Below are positions 1-13,823 of a stretch of DNA of 64,000 nt, one piece after another. The position numbers and the translations under genes were made by a program. How positions within the stretch are numbered: the stretch's first letter is position 1; every line of letters begins with the position of its first letter. The DNA is from Opisthocomus hoazin (lineage: Eukaryota > Chordata > Aves > Opisthocomiformes > Opisthocomidae), in the NCBI RefSeq assembly GCF_030867145.1, contig NC_134420.1:8359823-8423822 (forward strand), in the 5' to 3' direction. The notes beneath the pieces are model-generated. The model ran no database searches. It was not told the origin of the DNA and saw only the letters and a program-made list of their open reading frames with translations.

Positions 1-3000
1 AGAAAAAAAAATGCAGAACAGCGCACCTAGGTCACTAGCTGCTAGGTTTTGCGTGCACCTCTTCCTAACGTGTAGATCATGGGTCCCTTTAACAAGCAAA
101 GTACTTTTTACATATTGTTTTCAAGTATAATCACTTCTGAAAAGTTAATTCAAACGTGGACAAAGCTTTGCAAACCAGAACTATTTTTGCAAACCTTCTA
201 AAGATAAAAGTATCTTGAGATGTCAGGTAGTCATAAGATCTGCTCATTCTTATTGCAAATATCAAGACCATACTAGTTGTACCATCTTCTGAAAATATAG
301 CAATTATTTTCGGTTGTTCTGCAATGCCAGCCAAGACAATGGAGAGCTTTCAACATATCTGAAGAAGCACACCTATACACACTGGCTTGAAAGATTTGAT
401 CCAAAGCTCACTGAAATTAGTAGGAGATTTTCAGGTTTTTTTCAATAGGCTTTGAAGCAGGGCGGCATCATCAGGTTTCTGGCACTTTAGTATCATTGCA
501 ATGCTGGATAGATTTTAGTTAGCACTTTACATAAAAGGAGACACTACCTGCTGCAGGTAGCCAGATTAAGTGGAGATGAACATGTAGGCTTAAAAATACT
601 TGCCCTCAAAGCATGGCTTGCTTCCTCTTTACTGAGTTTGAATTATACTGTAAAAAGAGAAAAGATGGAATGACGTATAAAATTCTGGGCAGTGTAAAAC
701 TAGATGTAAAGAAAAATGGAACAACACTAGAAAAAAGGAACACACTAATGAAAACACAGAGAGTAACATGCAGTATACATGAGCCTCCTTGATGAAGTTT
801 CTTAAACAGCTACTCAGTTTTATATGCTAGAGTAACCCTGTGAGCCTTTACATTTCGTGGTTTTCATACACACAGGCGCAGCTGTGGATTTGCATTGTGC
901 AGGCATGCACTACAGTCCCAAGATTGATTTGCCATACAGAACAGTGAGTAAGAAGAAGTTCTTCTGACTTGCAAAAATTCTCATTATTATCACTAATAAT
1001 CAAAATACTTTGTAATAATTCTTGAGTTCAATATTCTTCCATAACGTATCTAGTCATGGTAGAGAAATCAATTTATGCATCCAAATGCTGACCATCTTCA
1101 TATGAAATAGGTTCTTAACGATTAACAGGCTACTTGTGTTTGACAAGAATTTACCTCTTAATCATTTTACAGATTAAAAAAAAAAAAAAGCATCTTTCCC
1201 TATTCCCACAAATCTTTATTTTAGTGGCTAAAATTCTTAGAAGTAAGGATCTCATAAATACAGACCAAATATTTAGGGAAGATTTTTGAAAGGCAACATT
1301 GTGGCAGGGCGCAGGAATACATTTAACATTCACATATTCACTTTCACATTCCATCAAATGATGATAATATATAACCAACTGTGCTAACCTGCTTTAAGAT
1401 CAGCTTTAGTTAACAAAGGACATCATCAGAATTTTTCTCTTGAAATGGAGGACTGTTGCTTACAGAAACATCTTTCTTCAATAGTCACTCCTACGTGCAC
1501 CTCTGAAAGCAGCACCTCGGGCACCCAGGCAGCACCACAGCAGTGAAAGCATTGAACTCTTTCTTGTACTGTGCTGACACAAAGTCCTCCAGTGATTTAG
1601 GGCTGGATTTACCATTACATCTCTAGACCTCCTACAAAAGCCAACAGGGAGTTTGCTTACAAACTCTCTGCACTACCTGTGGAAGTCTCCATGACTTCTC
1701 TTACACGTGACATCACTTAACCTTCTGCAAGTGCGTGAGTGCCGGCTGTATTTACAACCCCAAGTATGCATGAATCAGGAGAGAAAAATGTGAGTATTCA
1801 GATTTCCTACGTGTTTCAATCACACAATACTAGGAAAAGTCAGGGTTGAGGACAGATGCAATGCACTAGCAAATGCTGTGAGGAAACAATCTAAAGAGTG
1901 CAGCATTGAGAGATTTTTCTATAAGAAAAAATAAGAATGGGACTGTACTTTGGAAAAAGAAGCTCATTTGTCTGATGCTTCCCTAAAAGTCCTCTTGTAG
2001 AAGCCCAATGTGAGTGCAAATCCATAAAGTACTATAACCACATAAATGATTAAATGTACTGCAGAGGGCGGGGGGGCATGATTACAGCCCTATACATCCC
2101 AGGGTCTCTATTTCAGGTTCTACTGTGCTTTGCAGCAGAAGTCCTATGTTCTCCCCAAGGTGACTACTGTTATCATAGGTGGTTCTTCTGTTAAAGATCT
2201 AGGACAAGATTCTCTCTCTTCTGTCTGCTCACCTGAAGACTCACAAGAATCGGTTCCTCAAAGTTCAGTTCTGAATGACTTCCCTATGAATGTGCCTTTC
2301 AATTAAATTATTTCATCATTTTTCTTCTACCTGTTCATATACACCTCTAAAATAAGAGTTTAGAAAAATTCTGAGGCAGATACATCTTTTTTTCTGCTAC
2401 CCTGTTATAGCTGTGCTTTTTATTTTCCCTTCGCACAAAGAGCAGTGAATAAACTATACACCACTGTGCCAGGAGACACACTGGGAATTATGACAAATCT
2501 AGGCTATCTGTACTACAAGAGATTTTCTTGTCACTTTACTACAGCTACATGCAACAGAGAAAATAAAGCTTTCCAGTGTTCTGTGGGAAAATTATAATGA
2601 TAGCACCCTGCGTTTCAGTTCAAACTACTGTTCTGCATTTTATACTATTGATTTGTAGAAGAAAATAGAAACCTTTGCAGAAGGCTCTTTGTATCATCTT
2701 CCATAGTTCAATAATTATACTCTTTTTAGAATTACAGAGAACAGTTCCAGGAGGGGAAAAACTATATTGGGAAAATGCTGTGCACTGCATTCTCTAGGAA
2801 GAATAATTTTTGAAGAACTCTGCTGGTTGTTTCCCATAAAATAAGATGATACATGAATAATTTCAACAGGAATAGAACTACCAGAATAAAGGCATGTCTA
2901 TACTGCTCTTTTTCACTTAAGCCACTTTAAGTGTCATTCACATTCCTTGGGCCGAAAAGATGTAATTAAGCTACCTGTACTCTTTCTTCTGTTAATAAGT

Positions 3001-6000
3001 GTACATAATGTGGAGAAAATGCAGAGCATATACAGTAACACCAGAGCATTAGCACTTGTGAAAAATGTTATTCTGACAGACTAGAGAGCAAAATGATCTA
3101 CAATACCGAGAACAGCAATGGCCCACGTTATAATCTGAGATACAACATTTGGCATATTCCAATTCAGAATGTTTCAAAGGTCTTATTTGCACTTTCAGTC
3201 TGAATCTTTATTAAATTCGCTAGATAAAAAGTGTGTCTTTTCCTAATGGAGTCAGTAGCAATGTCATGTGTCATTTGCCCAACAGGATTTTATGCTCTGT
3301 TAATGATGACAGAACCTCATTATCCATCCTGAATATTTGGTCTCGCAGTTACTTTCAGTTTTACCACAACCAGATTTCTAATTTCGTCACTAAAGGATAA
3401 CTGAAGTAATGTGTTTACTCTAAAATTGGCATTAGTTCATTTATTTTTTGCATCTTATGTCTGGCATTTTATTAATTTTAATTTTATTATTGTGGTATAT
3501 TAATTTATTTTGTAAACTTGTTCTTCGGCTTAACTTTTTTCTACCTCTTCAGTATCATTCAAAACAGTGGCTATGTAATTTAATCAAGAAGTACATAAGA
3601 GAAGACTAAGCCTCAATAACTCACTAAATATATTTTTCCAGTTGAAAAATTCTCAAGGAAGATAGAAGCTACAAATCCAGTTACTTCACATATGAAAATC
3701 AGCCATGATAGAAGATTTAAAAAAAAAGTATTAACAATCTGAATCAAATTTGAATCAGGGTTATGTCTTACCTTGGTTTGGGTTTGATTGTTGAAGTTTC
3801 TGCAAGTATGTTTGATAAGAAACATGGCCAGATCATACTGGGCATACATGCAACCCAGAGCATCCAGTTTCTACCTCCTGCTCTGCTGCAAGCCTACATT
3901 ATGACCTTGAGAACGTCATTTTCTCTTTATATGCATGCACATTCTCTCTCTTGTGATGGATTTGAAGCTGCCTTGTAATAATGTATTAATACTTCATGTT
4001 GACCTGCTATAGGGAAGATAAATGAATAAATTCTGTGAGGTTCTATCTGGAGAAGCAGCCAGGAAGAAAATGACTGCTTTGAGACAAGCATCTCTATGAT
4101 TGTTAAGGAACAAACTCAGGACTCTCCTTTATAGTCAACCTGTAAAACTGGTTTTGTGTAAAGAGCCTAGAGACAGAAGATCATAAAGACTTGAAGGACA
4201 GTTCTAAAACTGGATACTCTCCAAGAAAAAAGAGCAGTAGTTCTTTCTGGGAATTAGTTTCATATATAGAATCCTAATGAGACTGTTAAAAAAGCTCCAC
4301 CTGCCAAAGATGTCATCTATGCATGGTAAGATTTATAGTTAGGTAGGTTTGTAGGCCTGCTTGCAAAAAGATTTTTGCAAGTCTTTTATCTCATGGAAAG
4401 CTTTGTTTCTGCTGTTAAAAGAAACATTATTTTGAAGAAGAAAGCTTCTTGCCACACATTCTACCAAGCTACCTAAGCCTGTGCAGCACCCACATTTAAA
4501 ATGCTCTAGCAGTCTGGTGAAGAGATGATAAACAAACATAGTTTTATGGATAAATGATTCTCAGATGAAAAATTTGGCTGTTGAAGAGTTTAGGTAGATT
4601 GCTTGAGAACATCAGAGTTGCATGGTAAAGAAGTCTGGAAAAAGCAATATATTGTCTGTTTTAAAATGAGGAGGAAGAAGTGTGTGTGGAAGAAATTCAA
4701 GGGTTATCAGCCAGCCATTGACATTTCAGTTGCTGTGAAATTACTACAAGATACCAAATAAACTACTCTAAAGCAACTGGAAGAAAAGGAAGCAATGCAC
4801 CTCTGTACAGGTGTAAAAGCCCACTCAGACAGCGGTTACCTCTGGCTCCCTATGAGAAAGAAAAGCCTTTGGCCTGGAGTCTTACATGAGTCTCTCCTGT
4901 GCCCAGTACTGTTCCACATTTTCATTACTACTTTCCCCAGTTCTATGTGGCAAATACATTGCTGCTTACTCTGAATTCAGAATACATGGGCAAAAACTGG
5001 AAAAATGGAGTGGGAAAAGGATGCATTTCTTTCATCCTTCCACAGAATCTAGAAGTGATAACTGCAGATGCTAAATTCAGTTTATGCTTGTAAAGCAGCT
5101 TGGCAGGTATTTGGAGTCTCAGCCTTGGTCTAACAGGAGGGAAACAGTGACATTCCACCCCAGCAGTGGAAAAAAAAAAATTCAGTGAGGCCAAGAAGGC
5201 AGGAATAGGTACCAAAAACATTTGTACCATAACATACATCTAACCTTTTAACCATGATAATGAAATCCTTCAGAGCAAGTACATTTTTTCTTGACTATTT
5301 TTTGAAAGAATGCCTTCCACAAGCAAGACCCCGTCTTATTCTGAGGCCTTCAGGCGTTACAATTACATGTTTGCTCTCTAAATCTATCGTAGGTATACCT
5401 TGACATTAAAATTAAGTATGTAATTAAAGGCATACTTTTGTTCCTATACAGGATTTCATTCAAGTTTTCTTTTATTTCAGTGATGTGGCTTTCTGATGTT
5501 TCTTATGTCCTGTTTCCTGCCCAAAAACTCCCATATGTCTAAACCATGATTTTTTTTTTGTGCAGGGGAGTTTAAGGATTAAGGCAAAAGTTTTTAAAAC
5601 AGAGCTGCAAAAAAACCCCATTACTTTAGAATCTCATAAACCAACATAGAAAATTAGTAGCAGAAAAGATGACAACGTCATTAAACACGAAGACTGCTGT
5701 GGTACCCTCCACCCACATACAAAAGCTTCAGAGCTGAAAACTGCTGTTTAATTTTATTGCTCCAAAGAGAGACCAAAGCCCCATTTGACATGCTCATAAC
5801 GCAACAGTTCTATTTAGTTACCAAATGAAGAATCATCTATACTAAAATTAAATGAAAGGAACAGCATTCTTAACTATCACAGGGACGTTTATAGTGTGAA
5901 TCTAGAATAGAATGATAGCTTTCTCTGAAAGGAAGAGGCACACATAACACGGTCAAGCATTTGAAGGAAACTCGGTTAGCCACACTACATTTATATTTGC

Positions 6001-9000
6001 ATCTGTCCACATTTAGCATCTCTCGCTATCTGCAGTTTGCCCGAATGTCATTTCTACACAAATTGCGTCAATTTGCCCCTTAAGTCTTTTACAGCTTCAT
6101 ATGTTCCGCAGCAGAGCAAACCAGCCTATCTGCTCCAGCCCTTTTACAGCCTGCCCTGCTTCTTTTCTCATTTCAGCTGTGAATCTTTCAGTCTCCTGTG
6201 TCTACCCTCCTCTTTCAAAGAAGTCTCCTCTCTCCTTTCTCAAGTTTTATTGCACTTGTAACAATCCACCTCTCTTTTCTATAACTTAGAGAACTTTACC
6301 TAAATGTTACATATTGGCATACTTTGTCTGTTTTTACTTAGGTTTTTAAGACCTTTATAGAAGCAAACATATGGTTTTTCAATGCATGCGACAGTCCTAT
6401 GTAAATGTATAGTTGTTATTGCTAACACGTATTACTACTGTTACAATTTATGCACAATCCAAATTTCTTTCTGAGCATGTTTCATATCTTTTATCATCCA
6501 TTTTATGTACAAAGTCTTCCTCTTACTGGATTTTAGTGCAAAGATTTGATTTTAAAAATAGAAAATATGAATGTTTGCTACTGGTCTTCTGTGCCAACCA
6601 GTTGTTGCAGTACTCAGCTAAACACTTCATCCTTCAGACGCTCAGGTTTTGAAATCCCTGATAGATCAGCCACAACAAAAGTATCTTAAAAGCACTTTAC
6701 ATATATACTCTCATCTCCATACAAAGCTTGTGGTGAAATTTCTGCACAAACCATAAGAAAATCCATTCACACTTTAACCTGCTCTATAGAATCCCATCCC
6801 CTTTCCAGCGTACCGTGTTCTTGCAACTCCTGTAAGAGTTTTGCAAGATTGAGAATAGCAAATAACAGGCATCTTTCACAAGCAATTTTCTTCTATATGT
6901 TTCAGAATCCCTGCAGTCCCAAAGGCAAAGAAATCTCTTTTTCCATTTATCCTACAAAGAGCCTTCCTCTATGAATTCTGGTAGCTATCACTCTTGTCAT
7001 AAATTTTTTCATTCTGCCTACAGGACAATTCTACAGGAATCTAAACTGCTAGTAACACAAACAAATTTGCAGCAATTTATATCTTCAAGTCACAAGTGTA
7101 ATAAACCAATCTATAGCAGCAACTCATGCATTTTCTGTATGTATCCACCTACCTTTCCCATCCCTCGCTTGGGTGTCTGAAAATTCCAGACTAAATCAGT
7201 ATTTAATTAACTGTCAAATGTTTCTTCATTATAAGTACTATACATAGAGCCGTTGTCAAAACCCTTATATATTATTTTAAACTCTTTGAATGACAACACC
7301 ATGAAAATGTTGAAAATAAGATGTATTCACTATTGCCAAAGCTTTTTCATGTACAATCAAGTAAATTTCAGCCATTCAAGAACAGCAATTATGAGCTGCA
7401 GAAGACTGCTGCGAATTAACAGAATCTGAAACCATGTATTAAGAATTTAGGAGAAGATGATGATGATGATGATAATGATATCATGTAAACCTAGAAGAAG
7501 AGATAAACATTAGAGATTTGGATATTGGATGATGACATAATTGACACTAACAAAGATGATCAGAGTTAACAAGGCTTTATTGTAGCTTCTTTGGAACTGA
7601 AGAAACTTTAAAATAAGTGGTTCAGTAAACACAAGGATGAAGAACGAGGTGAACCATGAGCTGGGGATCTTGCCAGAAATCACTTGTATTTAAGCATGAG
7701 CTCAACAAATTACCTGGAAACAACAACTGGAACATATTCTAAGTACAGAGCCTCAAGACAGTTTGTAATCCACTCTTTATTCATTCCAAAACATGACAGC
7801 GGACAAAATGCTGGAAGCTGAAAAAGTGTTTCAACAAGCACAGTTATTATTGCACCTCTGCTAACACCACCACTAAAGCATTACTTTCTTCTGAAGAAAA
7901 GCAGAGAGCAAGTTGAATGAAAAATACAGGTCTTGAGCTAGGTCTTATAAAAGTAAAGTAAGTAAAGTTAATAGTCTCACTGACATCAGCAACTTCAGTT
8001 TTAGTGCATTAACTTCAATAAAATGGAACACAAAATAATATTTATTCATTTGCATAAGTACAACTATGGAGCTATGTACTTGTTTATTAATATTTAGTTT
8101 AATTACACACTTTCGGGCTGCTGTAAACTTTTTATAGATATTGTTGCAAAAATAGAAAATAATAGAATTTATCACAGTATATAAAAGTAAAATTAAGTAG
8201 GGAACAGTAAAAACCTAGCTTTTACATGTATATTATCCCATGTATTACAGAGTGCTACTGGAGATGCACTTCAAATATTTTAAGTTCTGTACCAGTATGA
8301 TAGGTGTCATAATTGTGAGCAGTTTTACAGTGTTAAAACTTAGTCTGAAACAGTCAATGAGGCAGAGGAAAGAATATATAGACTGAAGATAATTATCTCA
8401 AAGACTTTTCTATGATTCAAAGGAAATCTTTTAAGATTGAAAGCTTAATAATATACTGTTTTGCTGCAAAAACGGTGACAATAAGGTAGAGCTCAAAACA
8501 TGCCTACAAAGCACTGCACTGTGAGCCTCACAGAAATAACATTTTTTATACCAATATTATCATTTATATCATCCATGCGCTACAATGCATTTCCAGCCAA
8601 GAGGAAAAGGTCAGTATCAACAGTGACCCTAGGGGAATTTAGTAAGGGGTCCCTTTGTGACAGAAACTGTCATTGTCCACTACAATTTGTCAAGACCTCT
8701 GACCAATTCTCAGCCTTTGCAGTCTTCAAACTTACAGAGGTGTTTTTCCAATAAGATACGGTTCAAGCTCAAATACCGGTTAGCGTGTTTCAGTATGCAC
8801 GTCACGAGATGCTTCTTTCTGAGACAAGCAAAGAGTGAGTGAGGTGAAGTTGTTTGAGCAGCTGCTTACTGTACAGGAGCTGCCTTATGGGTAGATGCCA
8901 TCTCTCCTGAATGTCTGCTTGGAATTTATCATCAGTACGCGATTCTCTCCTGAAAAGGAATTTCAGACTTCAAGTCTATAAACAGTACTGTGCTTTGCTC

Positions 9001-10675
9001 ATGGGTCAACATCTCAATCCTGTACATAGTTTGTCCTATGTTCAACACTGTGGGTATTATTTATCTGGTTGTGAGATAACCTATGGAGGACATAATATAA
9101 TGAAGAGATTGAATGTCACATAACAGATATTTGTACATGGTAAGTTGGTGCATAAGATGGTGTTATGTATAATTTGTAAAATGTCCTTGAAAGGTCTGCA
9201 TGATTACATTTAAACTTGAAAAAAGAATAATGTATAATGGCACTAGCTTTGTAGCACCTGTGGCCTCTACAATTCTGCTTTCTGCTGAAGTAAAATCAAA
9301 TATATCAGTATGATCTTCCTCCTCCAGCTAGGACGTGAAAAAAATGCAAAACCTCCTGGGCTAAATCATGTAAGGCTTTGAAGGTATTCATTGATATTGC
9401 ACGTGAAAAGTAAATAAGAAGCTAATGCAGTGTTTTATTACTGATGTAAAATCTGTAAAAATCGCTGCTTGTGAAAGCCAGTATTTCAAAGTCATTATTG
9501 CAGCAGCAGAATTTCTGTAGACTCGCTTTGTAAGGGGAGAAAACATAAGGTTTACTTTCATATACCTCTCCATGTTGACTCCTCCTCATAATCTGAAACA
9601 GTAGGAGTATGTGTCATTATCTGCTCAAAAAAATCACACATGATCTGTACAAGTATAATAATACATTACCATTTCTTTGTCAGCTCAAGGCGACTGTAGG
9701 TGTGCACAGAAGTACGTTGTATAGCAACAGTTGTTTCTCTATGCAGTGTTAGCATTTACTGGTAGGATGGTTTGAAGGGTAATCTCAAGATCCAAGAGGA
9801 GGTTTTTATGGTTCAGTTGAAGTGCTCAAATTTTATATTAAGTAGGATATTGGTCTCAATAAATGTTATTTAAGCCACTCTATTTCCATGGTAGTCACGT
9901 TAAGCATAACTACCTGGTTTTACTTTTTTGCAGATGTGTTGCAGGCTTAATTATTTAGTGATTCTAAAGATCCCCGTTTATACTATATACTATTTCTCAT
10001 CATTTATTGCACACAGGCACTGGTTATAGGTTTCACTGTAGTACCAACTCTTTTCCTTCATCAGACACTTGTCTAGATACTAGCTCAACTCACCTTCTAC
10101 CCAAGTAGGGACAAAAGTAAAAGCATTCTGCATTTGCTGAAGAGCAAAAATGAAACCCAGATGTTTCCTCATGAACAGGAAAACCAAAACCTGAACGTTT
10201 ACTCTTCTTCTGGTGCAGAATCAAATGAAGCTCAGAATCGTTCCCAACAGCAAAAGTTACTACCTGATACCCTAGAACACCTTACAATGGCAGCAGCACA
10301 CATGACTTTGATACAACATTGTCTCCTGAAAAAGAGACAGAACTGAAAGAAGCATAAAGAGCACACTATGTAGAACTCATATCTGGCTCCAGGTTCACTG
10401 TCACAGGCCAAGTCATCATGGAAGCCAGCTATCCATCTGCTTCTTCTGGCATTCAGAAACCAGGGAAGAGAAGACCATATTGGTTGCGTGCTGCATAATT
10501 TTTCCAAGTATCTATATCTCTGTTGTGTTTGATTTATGACATTTCCATGGCACTAAAATGTTTTGTGTGATCTGACTTTTCAGAGAAAGTTTTGAAACAT
10601 TTTACAAATGTGGTATGTAACATTGCTTTTTAGTAAAATAGTTGTATTGTAAAGTAACAGCTGAACAATTTACTC
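1..10675. other. Intergenic AT-rich DNA
   Basis: No recognisable gene. All open frames are 98 codons or fewer and none matches a known protein. Contents are simple repeats (GAT run, short A/T runs) and an isolated run of 8 G at about 2069-2076. This lies far downstream of KCNA4. Confidence 0.8.
7456..7473. repeat. GAT trinucleotide repeat
   Basis: Six uninterrupted GAT units, followed by a degenerate AATGAT. Confidence 0.9.
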
Positions 10676-11206
10676 TCTGTTCCGCTCTGGTGAGACATCA
10701 CCAGGAGTCCTGCATCCAGCTCTGGAGTCCTCAGCACAGGAAAGACATCAAGCTGTTGGAGCGGGGCCAGAGGAGGCCACAAAAATGAGCAGAGGGCTGG
10801 AACATCTCTGCTGTGAGGAAAGGCTGAGTTCAGGCTGTTCAGACTGGAGAAGAGAAGGCTCCGGGGAGACCTTATTGCGGCCTTCCAGTACTTGTAAGAA
10901 AGATGGGGACAGACTTCTTAGCAGGGGCTGTTGTGATAGGACAAGGGGTATTGGCTTTAAACTAAAAGAGGGTGGATTCAGACTGGACATAAGGAAGAAA
11001 TGTTTTACAATGAGGGTGGTGAAACACTGGCACAGGTTGCCCAGAGAGGTGGTCGATGCCCCATCCCTGGAAATATTCAAGGCCAGGCTGGACGGGGCTC
11101 TGAGCAACCTGATTGAGTTGAAGATGTCCCTGCTCATTGCAGGGGGTTGGGCTAGATGACCTTTTAAGGTCCCTTCCAACCCCAACAATTCTATGAATCT
11201 ATGAAA
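10676..11206 (+). repeat. CR1 LINE, 5'-truncated, plus orientation
   Basis: About 530 bp of avian Chicken Repeat 1 non-LTR retrotransposon. The plus strand carries decayed sequence for the C-terminal part of the ORF2 reverse transcriptase: recognisable blocks include RGLEHL, HWHRLPREVVDAPSLEIFKARLD and a GWAR end. The 3' UTR follows, with the CR1 ending of ATTCTATGA-type repeats (about 11190-11206). Truncation at about 10676 is typical of incomplete reverse transcription. Frameshifts relative to the family protein show it is inactive. The 124-codon plus-strand frame and the 146-codon minus-strand frame here are by-products of the element, not genes. Confidence 0.95.
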
Positions 11207-12549
11207 TTATGTGACAAGCTGATTTTGTTGGAGTCTTATTGCAACCTCCAGTGACATCATGAGGAGTTTTATTATTTCAGGCTTGAATATGTTTCCTTTA
11301 TGTTTACAGAGGTAATCTTCCACCACGTAAAAAAGACTGAAAAAGGCTGAGAATTAATCTTCTCAATATGTTTCCTGTAGACTAGCCCACAGTAGCTCAC
11401 CCCTAATGCAGTTAAGTAGTCTCTAGAATGCAACAAAGAGGACACGTCCCCCACTGACCCACTTCAGGCTTCATAAAAATCTCAAAGATAGCCCTGACAT
11501 GCTCCAGAATCTGTAAAACTTGACTGACTCTCCTGTTGCTTAATCCCCTTCTCTGCTGTCACAGAGCTGTCACTGTATTTGCCTAACACACACCATCTAT
11601 AGGCCTTCTTGTCTTCTACCCCGACTAGTATCTAGTAAAAGACAGACTCTAACACATCAATCAAAACAGACCGACCTAGGTCTGTTTCCTTCCATTATTA
11701 TCCCTCCTCACTCAATATTACTCTAGCATAATAAGAATTTTATCTAGCTTCCAATTAGGGAACCTACATTTCACCACCACACTCTCATATGCAAAGCCTT
11801 TCTTCTGCGAAAAATCAAAACTTTCACATAATAATCTGGGAGTTGTTCTTTCTGTTTGGTTTGGTACATTTCCCAAAACATTCCTGCACTACAGAAAATT
11901 ATCATAACATTCAAAATAAAGTTGTAATTATTCAGCTGCTCTCCTAAGGGTACAAAACCACTAAAAAGATTTCATAGACATATAAATTATTCATCCATTC
12001 AGAAGAAAATACTGTAGAGCATATCAAGCCTGACTGTGCTGAATAGCTATAGCATTTTACAGACACCAGTAAGGGAGCAGCTCGCCAGCTTGCTCTTGGG
12101 TGCCTATAGCAACCATCAATAACACAAAAATCCCCAAATTATCAACATTACCACAATTTTCTAAGTATATATGAAATTAAGTTGTGAAAAAAAGGGCTGC
12201 TGTATTGGGGGAAAAAAATCTTACAGCAGAGAAAAATGAAGAAAAGGAGCTGCTAATAGTCTAAGGCAAATACATTTGGTGGCTAAAATACATGTATTCC
12301 TGGCACAGGAAGGTAAGTGGCAGATTATTAACACAAAGCAGTGACAGCATGATGCTATGAGAGTCAAATGGCCTGTTGTCCCTAAGAAGGCAATTAATTT
12401 TGTAAAGTGATATCCTAGGCTGACAGACAATTATCAGAGAAGTTTAAAAACTGGATGAAGTGCCAGAAAATGGCAGCAGGATAGGAAATGTTGAACTGCC
12501 TGATTTTAGGTGGAAAGATTGGCAGGAGAAAAACAAAAACAAGAGAAAA

Positions 12550-12570
12550 ATGAAAAAAAAAAAAAAAAAA
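12550..12570. repeat. Poly(A) run
   Basis: An A homopolymer of about 18 bases within a wider A-rich stretch. A second simple repeat, four AAAT units, lies at 12676-12691. Confidence 0.85.
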
Positions 12571-13799
12571 AGGAACATAGGCTGTGACATGACTTTTCGT
12601 AGTGACATTTTTTGCAATGCATCTGCTTCTCTATTTTTTAGAAGAGGAGCCCTTTCCCAAGGTGGAGTTTCAAGTAAATAAATAAATAAATGGGTACTTT
12701 GACACATTTTGCTTATTGTCTGTCTTTTTCAGAAATGGATTATATAATATCAGTTCTTCTAAAACTTTAACCTTGGCTTTGCTCAGGACTGCCACTGAGG
12801 CCTTATTCCAAAAGAAAGCTCACTTTAAAAATATTTAGTCAACTTGTAAGTTTCTAAAAACTAACAAGTCATTTGTCTCTCTATAGGCCCTTGTATACCT
12901 TTAACTGTCACACTGAGTCTGTTCCCACAGCTATCACGCAAACCACCTCTGAAGGACTGCAGACTATACTTCAAACAGTTACCCATTTCCAGTAAGATAA
13001 TTTTTTAAATACAGAGCTCTTTCTGATATTTGAAAAAGAAAAATTATCATGGTCAAAGATGACAGGTTTTTGCTTTTAGTTTGAGGAGAAGGAAAAAAAA
13101 AAGATGTTTTCATAGTAGTTTGATCTGTCTCAACTCATTTTCAAAAAATTAAGTTTCTCACTATCATAATGATCAGCATCTTTAAAATTATGGTCTGACC
13201 TCAAGATATTTACTGTATACTATCTGTGATCTGCCTCCCTCTTCTGCCATGATTTTGGAATACTAAAATTTACTACTATGCACTCATTTATTTAACTACT
13301 TAATCTTTCTGATTTTACTGCATGATTCAGAGGGTAAATCCTACTAAAGAAAAAGGATATTAAGACTGCCATTGACTTTTTTTTTTTTTTTAAGACTTGC
13401 CCACCATATCATATAAATGTTCTTTCCTTGTTGAGATCTCTTTCTTCAAAGGAAGGGTGCTTCGGACAGTGACATTCCTTTCTGCTATTTTTGAGATATC
13501 GAAAAGTGAAAAAACCTCAGACTTTGCAGTAATGTGTCTCTAAGCCCATTTTATAAAGAAGAGCTAAGTCTGATCACCTGAAAGTTTGAGACTAAAGAGA
13601 GTCAGTGTCAATTAATTTTCCAGCAATTGTGCCTGTAATTTAAGATTTACTACAACCATTTTTCTTTCTATTTTAAAACTTAATACCAAAGCCAAGAAAA
13701 AACCCAGTAAATTATCCACTGAATTGGAAATTGGTTTCTAAAACTTTTTTCATTGAAAGAGAGCTTGTTTCCATTAGAAATAACTGTTAAACATCCTGA

Positions 13800-13823
13800 C
13801 TTTACAAAGCCTGCTTTGTAAAG
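13800..13823. other. Near-perfect palindrome
   Basis: Arms CTTTACAAAGC and GCTTTGTAAAG (11 bp each) around a 2-nt centre. Sequence-level observation only. Confidence 0.8.

Noticed and set aside
10748..11188. 146-codon minus and 124-codon plus frames at 10.7-11.2 kb
   Set aside because: Both lie within the CR1 LINE and are explained by it.
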